64,000 bases of DNA from Thalassovita gelatinovora (GTDB lineage: Bacteria > Pseudomonadota > Alphaproteobacteria > Rhodobacterales > Rhodobacteraceae). This document shows, one piece after another, positions 53,387 through 61,200 of this stretch. The first letter of the stretch is position 1. Every line of letters starts with the position of its first letter. A program made the position numbers and the translations under genes. The stretch lies in NCBI RefSeq assembly GCF_001458355.1, contig NZ_CYSA01000018.1:33073-97072 (forward strand), read 5' to 3'. Below the pieces are notes generated by a model. The model saw only the letters and a program-made list of their open reading frames with translations, searched no databases and was not told where the DNA came from.

Positions 53387-53449
53387 GGGGGTACGCTCGT
53401 TTTTCGATTTTCATCGTACCCCCAAGTATACCCCTTTTCTGGGGGTACG
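53387..53449. repeat. GTACCCCC-type repeats at the integrase end
   Basis: Copies are GGGGGTACG (53387-53395), CGTACCCCC (53415-53423), a partial TATACCCC (53427-53434) and GGGGGTACG (53441-53449), in both orientations, between the integrase start and the attachment site. The same motif occurs twice at the other end of the island. They are candidates for arm-type or regulatory sites. Confidence 0.7.
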
Positions 53450-53545
53450 TAGCTGGATGACAAAAAACAGCATTGGACAAACGATCTCGACACAGCCCTT
53501 ATAAACAAGGCTTAATCGGATGTCACTGGACTTTAAAATATGGTG

Positions 53546-53563
53546 AAATGGTGCCCCCACACG
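53546..53563. repeat. Island attachment site, tRNA-proximal copy
   Basis: AAATGGTGCCCCCACACG, the 18-bp direct repeat. It covers the CCA end, discriminator and acceptor/T-stem bases of tRNA-Thr, so the gene remains intact after insertion. Confidence 0.9.
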
Positions 53564-53624
53564 GACTCGAACCGCGGACCTACTGATTACAAATCAGTTG
53601 CTCTACCAGCTGAGCTATAGGGGC
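53549..53624 (-). tRNA. tRNA-Thr(TGT)
   Basis: A 76-base tRNA with encoded CCA. The acceptor GCCCCTA pairs with TGGGGGC; the D-arm is AGCTCAGCTGGTAGAGC; the anticodon loop TTTGTAA gives anticodon TGT; the T-arm is GGTTCGAGTCC. It is the insertion target of the island to its left. Confidence 0.95.
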
Positions 53625-53786
53625 GTACCGCGCGAGGTAGCACTGCCTTAAATAAATCTCAAGCAAGCAATTGAAAAAAAATCGTCTTCGGGCTGGCTCG
53701 GGGAACGGCTGTCGGTCCTGCAAATCGCTGACCGGGTCAAACCACGGCACTGCGCAAAACATCACCCGGTTGGAACAGTGGAAAAT

Positions 53787-53861
53787 TGGAGCGGGCGAGG
53801 CGATTCGAACGCCCGACCCTAACCTTGGCAAGGTTATGCTCTACCCCTGAGCTACGCCCGC
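53787..53861 (-). tRNA. tRNA-Gly(GCC), copy 1
   Basis: A 75-base tRNA with encoded CCA. Acceptor GCGGGCG, D-arm AGCTCAGGGGTAGAGC, anticodon loop TTGCCAA giving GCC, T-arm GCGTTCGAATCGC. Identical to the copy at 53935. Confidence 0.95.
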
Positions 53862-53934
53862 TCGGCGTGTTGCCTGTAACGTCGACATCTTACGTTTCCC
53901 GTGGGGTGTCCGATCTTGCGACCGGTGGGAAAAT

Positions 53935-54009
53935 TGGAGCGGGCGAGGCGATTCGAACGCCCGACCCTAACCTTGGCAAGGTTATGCTCTACCCCTGAGC
54001 TACGCCCGC
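53935..54009 (-). tRNA. tRNA-Gly(GCC), copy 2
   Basis: Identical in sequence to the tRNA-Gly at 53787; the identity extends a few bases beyond the CCA end (GGAAAATTGGAG on the + strand). The 73 bp between the copies differ from the other flanks, so this is a tandem tRNA duplication with separate spacers. Confidence 0.95.
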
Positions 54010-54104
54010 TTCCTTGGGTGAGGCGTCAGATATAAACTCTGGCCGTAAGCTGCAAGAGGAAAATGACCTCTGGCGGCAAAAATCTACTCTGCGCAGCGGG
54101 AGGG

Positions 54105-54491
54105 TCAGATCAGCGCATGACCCAGATTGCCAAGGGCTGCCAGCACGATCATGGCCATGGTCAGAACAATGCCCAATTGCCGCATCCACACGATCTGCGG
54201 CCGGTGACCGAAGCCATAAGCATGCAGGACGCGCGCCCCGAGCAATGCCCCCCCCAGAACATGCACCGCCCAGCCCGGTGCGCCCTGAATTTCGGAAATC
54301 CCCAGCAGGATCAGACCGATCGGCGCATATTCGGCGCAATTGGCCTGACTGCGGATCGCCTTGATCAACGCGGGATCGCCGCCATCGCCGACCGAAACCC
54401 GTGCCTTGAACCGACAGCGGATGACATTGGCGCTCAGCGTGATGAAAAGAAGGCCCATAAGGCTGGCATAGATGGCCGTGATGGCAAGCAT
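54105..54491 (-). CDS. MAPEG-family membrane protein
   Basis: A 128-residue inner-membrane protein with four hydrophobic helices, matching the MAPEG family (membrane-associated proteins in eicosanoid and glutathione metabolism). Visible are MLAITAIYASLMGLLFITLS, the conserved RSQANCAEYAPIGLILL with its Glu and the Arg-containing RVLHAYGFGHR. Bacterial members may use glutathione, but the substrates are unknown. GGAGGAT lies just before the ATG. Confidence 0.88.
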   Translation of the reverse strand: MLAITAIYASLMGLLFITLSANVIRCRFKARVSVGDGGDPALIKAIRSQANCAEYAPIGLILLGISEIQGAPGWAVHVLGGALLGARVLHAYGFGHRPQIVWMRQLGIVLTMAMIVLAALGNLGHALI

Positions 54492-54619
54492 GTTATCCTC
54501 CGCAAATCGTTCGCGCCCAAGGTGACGGTCTGTTGGAATAATGCAAGCCGCGCCCGGGGTGACGTTGGATCACATAGCGGCCAAAACCATGGGCAAATAT
54601 TGACGCGTCTCGGACCATC

Positions 54620-54991
54620 TTAGCGGTCTGACGGGTGATTGATCCCATCGGCCCAAGGCACATCGCCCAGGTCGCGCGGGTTGACGCCTTCGATACAGGC
54701 CACGTTCACGCCGTATTCATTGGGGTTCGACCGGCGCTGATGATGGGTATAGATACCGCAGGTCTTGCAGAAATAATGTTTCGCGGCACCAGTGCCCCAA
54801 GTGTACAGCGTCAGGTTTTCCGCCCCTTTCACCACCTCGATCCCGTCCAAAGGTGCCGAAACCGCGATGGCACCGCGCCGCCGGCAGAAGGAACAATCAC
54901 AGCGTCGGGCGGTGTTGAACCCGTCGCTCAACCGCACCGACAATTCTACCGCGCCGCAATGGCAGGTCAGTTTCAAGGGATCGGCGGTCAT
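54620..54991 (-). CDS. GFA/Gfa-like zinc protein (glutathione-dependent formaldehyde-activating family)
   Basis: A 123-residue CENP-V/GFA-fold protein with the zinc-binding Cys pattern: LTCHCGAVEL, RRCDCSFCRRRG and FCKTCGIYTHH. Family members bind zinc, and some were reported to aid formation of S-hydroxymethylglutathione; a firm enzymatic role is lacking for most. Its ATG overlaps the rhomboid stop by four bases (ATGA), with GAGGAGAC as ribosome-binding site, so the two are co-translated. Confidence 0.88.
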   Translation of the reverse strand: MTADPLKLTCHCGAVELSVRLSDGFNTARRCDCSFCRRRGAIAVSAPLDGIEVVKGAENLTLYTWGTGAAKHYFCKTCGIYTHHQRRSNPNEYGVNVACIEGVNPRDLGDVPWADGINHPSDR

Positions 54992-55734
54992 TTTCGTCTC
55001 CTCACGCGGGGGATCTGGGTCGGGGTCAGTTCATAGCGGGTCTCGGGATGGGGCGGACGTCCTTGGTTCTGGTTCCAATACCGGGCACCGCCCTGACGCA
55101 GCCAGATCGGCAAGGTCAGCACGAAACCGGCAATGAAGCCGCCCGCATGGGCCCAATAGGCCACCCCCCCTGCCATGGCATCAGCCCCGGTTCCAGATAC
55201 CAGCTGAAGCAGGAACCAAAACCCCAGCATGACCCAGGCCGGAACCGAAAAGATCCGAATGAAGATGATGAAAATGAACAGGATATCGATCCGTGCCTTG
55301 GGGTATAGCAACAGATACCCCCCCATCACCCCGGCAATCGCCCCCGACGCGCCCACCGTGGGCACATCCGAATAGGGCGCGGCGATGACATGGGTCAGCG
55401 CCGCCGCCAATCCCGACGCAAGGTAGAACAGCAAATAGCCGATATGGCCCATCTCGTCTTCCAGGTTGTCACCGAAGATCCACAGGAACAGCATATTTCC
55501 CGCCAGATGCATGAAGCCGCCATGCATGAACATGGTGGTGAACAGCGTGATCATGTCCTGCCCCTGCGCCACCCGGGCGGGGATCAGCGCCCAAGTGTCG
55601 AAAAACGACGCCAGCGCACGCTGATCGGAAAACAGCCCGACATAGCTGAAAAAGACCAGCACATTCACCACGATCAAGGCGTAGGTGACGTAGGGTGTGC
55701 GTTCGGACGGGTTATGATCGCGGATTGGTAACAT
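54988..55734 (-). CDS. Rhomboid-family intramembrane serine protease
   Basis: A 248-residue membrane protease that cleaves within or next to transmembrane helices. Six or so helices are visible. The catalytic pair is Ser in VGASGAIAGVMGGYL and His in AYWAHAGGFIAGF, and the conserved His-Asn region is HGGFMHLAGNMLFLWIFG. I choose the ATG at 55734 (MLPIRDHNPSERTPYVTYAL), which matches the family's N-terminus; a GTG at 55773 is the alternative. Overlaps the GFA gene. Substrates unknown. Confidence 0.92.
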   Translation of the reverse strand: MLPIRDHNPSERTPYVTYALIVVNVLVFFSYVGLFSDQRALASFFDTWALIPARVAQGQDMITLFTTMFMHGGFMHLAGNMLFLWIFGDNLEDEMGHIGYLLFYLASGLAAALTHVIAAPYSDVPTVGASGAIAGVMGGYLLLYPKARIDILFIFIIFIRIFSVPAWVMLGFWFLLQLVSGTGADAMAGGVAYWAHAGGFIAGFVLTLPIWLRQGGARYWNQNQGRPPHPETRYELTPTQIPRVRRRK

Positions 55735-55837
55735 GGAGGGACGATTTCGGCTTTTACGGGCGGCGTCAACCACGCAAAGATCCCGGCGCAGGCTGACGTG
55801 ACTTGATCAACAGCGGTTTTGCGCCATCCTTATTGGC

Positions 55838-56377
55838 ATGAACCGTCTGATCGCCCTTGTTTTCCTGTTCTTTGCACCGATGGCGTCGGCCTGTCCCGAT
55901 GCGCCGGACCATTCGGTGGCAGTGAACGATCTGTTGCAGCGCATTCAGGACGCACCGAACGAATATCAGGCGCGGTTAATCAGCAATCAACTGTGGGCGC
56001 TGTGGGCCGATGCCCCGGACGAAGCGGCACAAGCGGTGCTGGATCGCGGCATGGGCAAGCGGCGCGCCTTCGATCTGATCGGTGCGCTGGAAGATTTCGA
56101 CCGGCTGATCGCGTATTGCCCCGATTATGCCGAAGGCTATAACCAGCGCGCCTTTGTTCGCTTCCTGCAACAAGATTACGACCGCGCCTTGATCGATCTC
56201 GATCGCGCGCTGGCCCTGTCGCCGACTCATGTGGCGGCGTTGACGGGCAAGGCGCTGACGCTGATCGGTCTGGGCCGGAACGAAGAAGGTCAGGCCGTGC
56301 TGCGGTTGGCGGTCAACCTTAATCCATGGCTACCGGAACGAAATCTTCTGCAAACCCCCAAGGGCAAGGAACTTTGA
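55838..56377 (+). CDS. Secreted TPR protein
   Basis: A 179-residue protein with a signal peptide (MNRLIALVFLFFAPMASA) and two to three TPR-like repeats: a first around AFDLIGALEDFDRLIAYCPD, a second AEGYNQRAFVRFLQQDYDRA then LIDLDRALALSPTH, and a third VAALTGKALTLIGLGRNEEG. TPR proteins mediate protein contacts; the partner is unknown. Diverges from the rhomboid gene and is followed by tRNA-Leu. Confidence 0.87.
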   Translation: MNRLIALVFLFFAPMASACPDAPDHSVAVNDLLQRIQDAPNEYQARLISNQLWALWADAPDEAAQAVLDRGMGKRRAFDLIGALEDFDRLIAYCPDYAEGYNQRAFVRFLQQDYDRALIDLDRALALSPTHVAALTGKALTLIGLGRNEEGQAVLRLAVNLNPWLPERNLLQTPKGKEL

Positions 56378-56434
56378 TCATCGATCCACTTTACACCCCG
56401 CAAGCTTTCGCTATTGTCCCGGCACCAAACCGGC

Positions 56435-56521
56435 GCGGGCGTGATGGAATGGTAGACATACCAGACTTAAAATCTGTTGGGGCGTAGCCCCGTGTGGGTT
56501 CGAGTCCCACCGCCCGCACCA
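56435..56521 (+). tRNA. tRNA-Leu(TAA)
   Basis: An 87-base class II tRNA with encoded CCA. Acceptor GCGGGCG pairs with CGCCCGC; anticodon loop CTTAAAA gives TAA; long variable arm TTGGGGCGTAGCCCCGT; T-arm GGGTTCGAGTCCC. The AT-rich, gene-poor DNA after it suggests an old insertion point, but no repeat of the tRNA end was found within the window. Confidence 0.95.
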
Positions 56522-56657
56522 CTTTTACACATTATCTCATTGTTTTTATTATCTTTTATAAATGATATATGCCCATAACCCCCCAGCCACCCCCCCAGGC
56601 AACATTCACTAGGGTATCAATCTGTTTCGGAAAACCAGACCGATACACTTTGACAAA

Positions 56658-56840
56658 TCACGTCAGCATAAGCGCCAGCCACTTGCCAATAGCGTGACCG
56701 ATTTCCTTGCCGAAGATCATGTCGATGATCGAAAGCGCCATCGAGACGGACCACGCGAGCCATACCGGAAACCAGCCGCCGAGGTTGAACAGCCAAGCGC
56801 TACACAACAATCCTAGCTTCGAGCCATTTTCGAAATTCAG
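56658..56840 (-). pseudogene. Remnant of a small membrane-protein gene
   Basis: The minus strand reads WLFNLGGWFPVWLAWSVSMA, then LSIIDMIFGKEIGHAIGKWL, then ALMLT and a stop at 56658. The reading frame is hydrophobic and coherent but has no good start or ribosome-binding site upstream. It could be the 3' end of a lost phage or plasmid membrane-protein gene; I cannot identify it. Confidence 0.35.
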
Positions 56841-57020
56841 TTTCTTGCATCTTAACTTTCAATATTCAGGCAGCGACTGCCGCATCGTTGACGCCTCTTA
56901 CGATCCGAATGATTTCGGCCGCATGACCCTTCTCAAAGACACCAGCAATCCCGAGGTCATCGATGTCCGAAAAGGGGCTCTCATAGAAAGTCTTGGGTTC
57001 GGGGGCATTATCCACATCAG

Positions 57021-57077
57021 TGTAAGGGGGTCATTTTTGGACGCAGATCACCCCGCTACGGGGTCAAAATTGCATGC
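57021..57077. mobile_element. IS21-like left-end fragment
   Basis: Begins TGTAAGGGGGTCATTTTTGG and contains two GGGGTCA boxes with a short inverted segment (CACCCCGCTACGGGGT), the layout of an IS21-family terminus. No transposase gene follows; only the end is left. It differs from the terminus at 42528. Confidence 0.5.
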
Positions 57078-57401
57078 TTGTTCACAGTCGCTCGCGAAGT
57101 GCCAATGTTGCCCCTGCAAGTAGGGCGGGTTCCGGACCTTCGCTGCGCTTGGAGCCAAGGTCTGCTGAGCGGGACAAAATGAGCTTCGCTGCATCTGCGC
57201 TAAAGTCCGGTTAGCTGCTTCTCGGGCGACTGCGGTCTTAGTTCGTCAGGTTTGAAACCAATGATGCAGAGCCCCATCGATGCCGCTCTGCTGGCTCCCA
57301 GTGGCGGAATCTGTCGTCATAGCTGAATCATTTTCAACAAAGCCCGACGGAATGACGCATGGTGCGCGTATAAATATGATAACAATCGCATTGGACCCAT
57401 C

Positions 57402-58043
57402 ATGAAACCGACCTTCGCCATTTTTGCTCTGTGTTCGCTCTGCGCCACTGCGTCAGGCGCTGAGACCTTTTCATCCGACGTTTGGGCCGACAACTGGTTC
57501 GAGATGCGTATCGATGGCACGCAGGTCGCCCAGGACAGCGTACCAATCACGACAGAGCGGTCCTTTAATTCAGAAAGTTTCACGTTCAAGGCCGAGCGGC
57601 CTTTCGTGGTCGGAGTTGTGGCAAAAGACTTCAAAGAAAATGATACTGGTTTGGAATACATAGGAACGGGACGCCAGCAGATGGGCGATGGTGGGCTGAT
57701 CCTTCAAATCCGGAATGCCGCAGGACAGACCGTGGCTGCCAGTTCCGCAGAGTGGACATGTAAGGTCATCCACACGGCCCCCTTGGACAAATCCTGCGAG
57801 GTGTCCACAAATCCTGTCGCTGGCGAAGGTGCTTGCACATTTGACGCGATAGAAGAACCGGATGGCTGGGACACGGCATCCTTTGATGCATCAGAATGGC
57901 CGCAAGCCAGCGTGTTTAGCACCCGCGAGGTCAGCCCCAAAGATGGCTACGACGACATCAACTGGGACCCAAAAGCTGAGCTGATCTGGGGACCCGATCT
58001 TGAACAAAGCAATACCGTCTTGTGCCGCATTACTGTCAAATAA
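57402..58043 (+). CDS. Secreted protein of unknown function upstream of YHYH/PEBP genes
   Basis: A 213-residue protein with a signal peptide (MKPTFAIFALCSLCATASG, mature from about AETFSSDVW). The mature part looks like a beta-sandwich or lectin-like domain (DNWFEMRIDGTQVAQDSVPI, then ERSFNSESFTFKAERPFVVG); it has aromatic and acidic patches and three Cys (WTCKVI, KSCEVS, GACTFD) plus one at the C-terminus (LCRITVK). I do not recognise a named family. It starts a three-gene run with the YHYH and PEBP-like genes, 14 bp before the former. Confidence 0.8.
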   Translation: MKPTFAIFALCSLCATASGAETFSSDVWADNWFEMRIDGTQVAQDSVPITTERSFNSESFTFKAERPFVVGVVAKDFKENDTGLEYIGTGRQQMGDGGLILQIRNAAGQTVAASSAEWTCKVIHTAPLDKSCEVSTNPVAGEGACTFDAIEEPDGWDTASFDASEWPQASVFSTREVSPKDGYDDINWDPKAELIWGPDLEQSNTVLCRITVK

Positions 58044-58057
58044 ACCGTAGAATAAGA

Positions 58058-59026
58058 ATGCGAACTATGAACCGCACAATGAGCCTTCTGGCCTGTTCAA
58101 TTTTCGTTGCCGTCGCCAATCCCGCACTGGCCCACGACGACCACTGCGATGCCGTGGCCGCCTCTGTTGCGGATGCGGGCTTCGCTGCCAGCGTCACCGT
58201 GACTTGCACCGAAACGCAAGCCATTCTGACATCCGACACCTATCCCGATCATGACATGATGACTGGCATCGTGGGCACCAACGAACAAGTGCCCGTTCCC
58301 GCCGAATATCCCGCACCTGTCGTCCTCAATCCTGTCTTTTCGGGCAAGCCACTGACACGCGATGCGGCGCTCGGCGTGGCGGTCAACGGCGTGCCTATTT
58401 ACGACTACACTGGCGGCGGTGAAATGTCGGAAGCTGATCTGGCGCATCATCAGGCACAACACGACACGCTGCAAACTGGTCAGTTGGACGTGTGCGGCGG
58501 GCACGCAGGCCGTGGCGACGACTATCACTATCACGTCGCGCCGACTTGCATGATCGCGCAAATGGCCAATGCGGGACCAGAAGCAATCATCGGCTGGGCG
58601 TTTGACGGTTTTCCGATCTACGGCGACACAAACCCCGACGGCACCACCATCGAAGGTGGTGTTCTGGACGTTTGCAACGGGCAAACCGACGACACATTCG
58701 GCTATCGCTACCACACCTCCCAAGAAGCGCCCTATATCGTACAATGCCTGATGGGTGAGCTGCCGAACTTCAATGATTTGCCGCGTGTACGCCCCCTGTC
58801 AGCCGCAAGTGGCGGCGGCGCACAACCAGGTCGGCCGCCTCAAGGTGGCGTCCAAAATCTTGTGTTCACGCAAAGCACCGATGGCAGCCGCAGCATGGAC
58901 TACAGTTATCAGGGCGAAGATTACTATATCCGCTACAGCCCCTCAGCTACGGAGAACTGCTACGACTACTCGACCAAAACCGTGACCAATGATGGGGACG
59001 TCATGGAAGGGGAATTCTGCCGATGA
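58058..59026 (+). CDS. YHYH-domain secreted protein
   Basis: A 322-residue secreted protein with a signal peptide (about residues 1-26, ending NPALAHDDH). The YHYH signature is DDYHYHVAPTC, flanked by His/Asp-rich stretches (AHDDHCDAV, DLAHHQAQHDT, GWAFDGFPIYGD, YRYHTSQEAPY). These His/Asp residues could bind metal. The function is unknown. The ATG at 58058 is used; 58067 is possible. Its stop overlaps the PEBP-like start (ATGA). Confidence 0.87.
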   Translation: MRTMNRTMSLLACSIFVAVANPALAHDDHCDAVAASVADAGFAASVTVTCTETQAILTSDTYPDHDMMTGIVGTNEQVPVPAEYPAPVVLNPVFSGKPLTRDAALGVAVNGVPIYDYTGGGEMSEADLAHHQAQHDTLQTGQLDVCGGHAGRGDDYHYHVAPTCMIAQMANAGPEAIIGWAFDGFPIYGDTNPDGTTIEGGVLDVCNGQTDDTFGYRYHTSQEAPYIVQCLMGELPNFNDLPRVRPLSAASGGGAQPGRPPQGGVQNLVFTQSTDGSRSMDYSYQGEDYYIRYSPSATENCYDYSTKTVTNDGDVMEGEFCR

Positions 59027-59583
59027 CACGTGCACTTCGCCTGTCTGGACTTGCACCGATGCTGCTATGCTGCATCTGGACTGGTGCCGCTATCGCCCAA
59101 GAAACATTCACGCTGACAAGTCCGGCCATTGAAAGCGGCGGTGATCTGCCAAGCGATCTCAAATGCAGCCGCGATGGGGGCGATGGCCTCTCGCCCCCGC
59201 TCGCATGGTCAACCGTTCCCGAAGGGACGCAGAGTCTCGCAGTCATCATGCACCACTATCCGCGCGGCAAGTTCCCGGGCACCGACGTTCCCAGCCAATA
59301 CTGGCTCTTGTGGAACATCCCTTCAGACACAACCACCATTCCGCGCGGGAACCCAACCTCCATCGGCGATGAAGGCGCGGACAAAGACGAGAGACGCACA
59401 GGGTATACGCCACCTTGCTCACCACCCGGAGCACGCCACGAATACACCATCACGCTCTACGCGCTGAATTCGGCCCCAGACACACTGCCAGCCAACGACA
59501 GCCCACAGGTATATTGGACCGAAATGACACAGGCCATCGAACCGCTCGTCATATCGTCCTCATCATTCACATTCTGGAACTAA
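59023..59583 (+). CDS. Secreted PEBP-like (YbhB/YbcL family) protein
   Basis: A 186-residue protein with a signal peptide (residues 1 to about 25, ending AIAQE). The PEBP fold is recognisable from RDGGDGLSPPLAWSTVPEGT, YWLLWNIPSDTTTIPRG, RTGYTPPCSPPGARHEYTIT and LYALNS. The usual DPDAP-type ligand-pocket motif is replaced by MHHYPRG, so ligand binding is probably altered. It is translationally coupled to the YHYH gene. Confidence 0.85.
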   Translation: MTRALRLSGLAPMLLCCIWTGAAIAQETFTLTSPAIESGGDLPSDLKCSRDGGDGLSPPLAWSTVPEGTQSLAVIMHHYPRGKFPGTDVPSQYWLLWNIPSDTTTIPRGNPTSIGDEGADKDERRTGYTPPCSPPGARHEYTITLYALNSAPDTLPANDSPQVYWTEMTQAIEPLVISSSSFTFWN

Positions 59584-60011
59584 ATCGCGCCTACACCGGA
59601 CGTTCGCGGCGATCCAGAAAATCTGTAAAGTGGGCTCGAACCGGCCTCTCGCTGAGAGATGCTCCAACGGCATCTTTGCGCAGAAAGCGGAGTTTGCAAG
59701 GTTTGAACGTTGTGCCAAAGCGGCCGTTGGGCAAGGATGCAGCTAACGACAGGTCTGAGCCCCGACTCGGCCATTGTGATTTAGTGCTGCGCGCGCACGC
59801 AGCACCAAAAATGCGGCGTGAGCGAAAACCGCCATGCCGTCGCGCGGCGAGAGAAAAGGCCATTGGCGCGGCTCGCAGCAAGGATCGGGCGTCAAATTCA
59901 CAGTTCGCTTAGACGAAGTCGCCATTCGGCAAAGAGCCAGGTGAAGGCCTCCTCCGCGACGCTTTGCTGACCTTCAGAACTGCATGCACGCGAAATGCAC
60001 GCCCCGGGCAC
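59584..60011. other. Non-coding stretch
   Basis: About 430 bp between the PEBP-like gene and the convergent transglutaminase gene. No coherent reading frame, tRNA or terminator with a T-run was found; a palindromic GCTGCGCGCGCACGCAGC at about 59789-59806 (an inverted repeat without a T-run) is the only structured element. Confidence 0.55.
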
Positions 60012-60938
60012 CTAGAGTCCTGGACAAGCTAACGGATTGGTCCGGTCCTCCGATAGCTTCGCGATCTCGTGATTTCTGGTGCGAACCGAGACTTCAACCG
60101 AAAGATCACTTAGGGCGCCCCGACCTCCTGAAAAACTGCCAGAGACCGGCACGACCTGGTGAATGTCCCGGCCAACTGCAACTGGCACAAGGTTCTGCGA
60201 GCCGACGCTCCGGTTGGTTGGGTCGAAGGCGATCCACCCTGCGCCGGGCAGGTATATCTCAACCCAGGCATGGGTAGACCCGGTACCTGCGGACCCGATA
60301 AGGCTGTCTTCTTGATTGGACAGGTAGCCGGAGACGATGCGAGCCCCAAGTGCAAGCTTGCGGGCCGCCTCTGCAAGCAGCACCGCGAAATCGCGACACG
60401 AGCCCCATCCCCTTTCGAGAGTCTCGTTGGGCGACTGGGTACCTTCGTCATCTCGGCTCTGATAGGAAATCTGCGTGAACACGCCGTTGCTGATGTCCTT
60501 CAGCAGAGACAGCGTGTCGGTCGGGCGCGCCATGACAAAGCCCTCGATCCATCTGGCAAGGCGGCCATCGACGTCATCGTATTGCGGCACCGTCAACGCA
60601 CCTAGGTCCGTCCATTCGTCGGCGGCGTAGACAAAGGGGTATTGGGCGGCCGAGGCCGCGATGGCAAAGACCGGCCAGACTGGCGCGGTCAGTTCCACGC
60701 TGGCGCGGCTTTCGATCACCAGATGATCTGTCGGACCGTCAAAGATGGCGGTGGCGATGGCGTTGCCGGCCACATCATGCGCCCAGGTAACAGCTGCCGT
60801 CGGCGTAATGGACAGATCGTGCGAGAAAAGACGCAACTCACGCGTTTCGCGTGGACGCAGCATTAGCCTGTGCGGTCCGAGAGAGACCGCCTGACGGTAT
60901 CGGTAGGTTGTAGTGTGAATGATGTGGCGGCAGGCCAA
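60012..60938 (-). CDS. Transglutaminase-family cysteine protein
   Basis: A 308-residue protein with the N-terminal beta domain ([20 protein letters not shown]) and transglutaminase-like core. The triad is Cys in [20 protein letters not shown], His in [13 protein letters not shown] and Asp in [12 protein letters not shown]. Bacterial members are usually peptidases. The start is uncertain: the frame opens at a TTG (60938) with no clear ribosome-binding site. A degraded relative lies at 62068, and another intact family member is in the Anbu operon at 33912. Confidence 0.87.
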   Translation of the reverse strand: MACRHIIHTTTYRYRQAVSLGPHRLMLRPRETRELRLFSHDLSITPTAAVTWAHDVAGNAIATAIFDGPTDHLVIESRASVELTAPVWPVFAIAASAAQYPFVYAADEWTDLGALTVPQYDDVDGRLARWIEGFVMARPTDTLSLLKDISNGVFTQISYQSRDDEGTQSPNETLERGWGSCRDFAVLLAEAARKLALGARIVSGYLSNQEDSLIGSAGTGSTHAWVEIYLPGAGWIAFDPTNRSVGSQNLVPVAVGRDIHQVVPVSGSFSGGRGALSDLSVEVSVRTRNHEIAKLSEDRTNPLACPGL

Positions 60939-60990
60939 AATTTGGGGGTCCAGTGTGTTTCGAGCAAGACTTCACGCAAGTCGATGCGGA

Positions 60991-61200
60991 TCAGCGGCGG
61001 CGCGATGACCCGGAGCTATCGGGCACGGCGTTTCGCCAGGCGTTCAATCCCTTGCGGCGCCTGCAAATCCGCTCTCCGAACCCTTCGCTCCAGAACAGGG
61101 TTTCGCACCGCAGGCATTGGCGTTCCTGCGGAACGTCGCGCCGGGCCCTTACGGTTACGGTGTATGGCATCGCGCCTTCGGCCATGGCCCCGCCCGACAT
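60991..61200 (-). CDS. Small zinc-ribbon-like protein
   Basis: A 69-residue basic protein with CLRCETLFWSEGFGERICRR, resembling small alphaproteobacterial proteins with two CxxC knuckles; here the last Cys of the second knuckle (expected CxxC) is Arg in ICRRRKG, so zinc binding may be lost or reduced. The ATG at 61200 overlaps the stop of the upstream gene (TGATG), which supports it as a real, coupled gene. Function unknown. Confidence 0.65.
   Translation of the reverse strand: MSGGAMAEGAMPYTVTVRARRDVPQERQCLRCETLFWSEGFGERICRRRKGLNAWRNAVPDSSGSSRRR

Larger units (their letters stand above)
43596..53563. mobile_element. Genomic island integrated at tRNA-Thr
   Basis: An approximately 10-kb island bounded by an 18-bp direct repeat, AAATGGTGCCCCCACACG, at 43596-43613 and 53546-53563; the right copy includes the 3' end of the tRNA-Thr gene. 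The integrase gene lies just inside the tRNA-proximal end, the classic arrangement. In order leftward from it come an unknown protein, two small HTH proteins, a second tyrosine recombinase and the type I restriction-modification genes hsdM-hsdS-hsdR. All genes are on the minus strand. Iterated GTACCCCC motifs occur inside both ends. Confidence 0.9.
56522..57401. other. Gene-poor accessory stretch after tRNA-Leu
   Basis: An 880-bp region with no complete gene. It holds an AT-rich segment just after the tRNA, a remnant of a hydrophobic small-protein gene on the minus strand (56658 to about 56840), and an IS21-like terminus at 57021. An open frame over 56707-57123 on the plus strand merges these unrelated pieces and I do not regard it as a gene. 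Confidence 0.6.

Noticed and set aside
56707..57123. 138-codon frame after tRNA-Leu as a gene
   Set aside because: It joins antisense membrane-protein remnant, unrelated DNA and an IS terminus; no ribosome-binding site.
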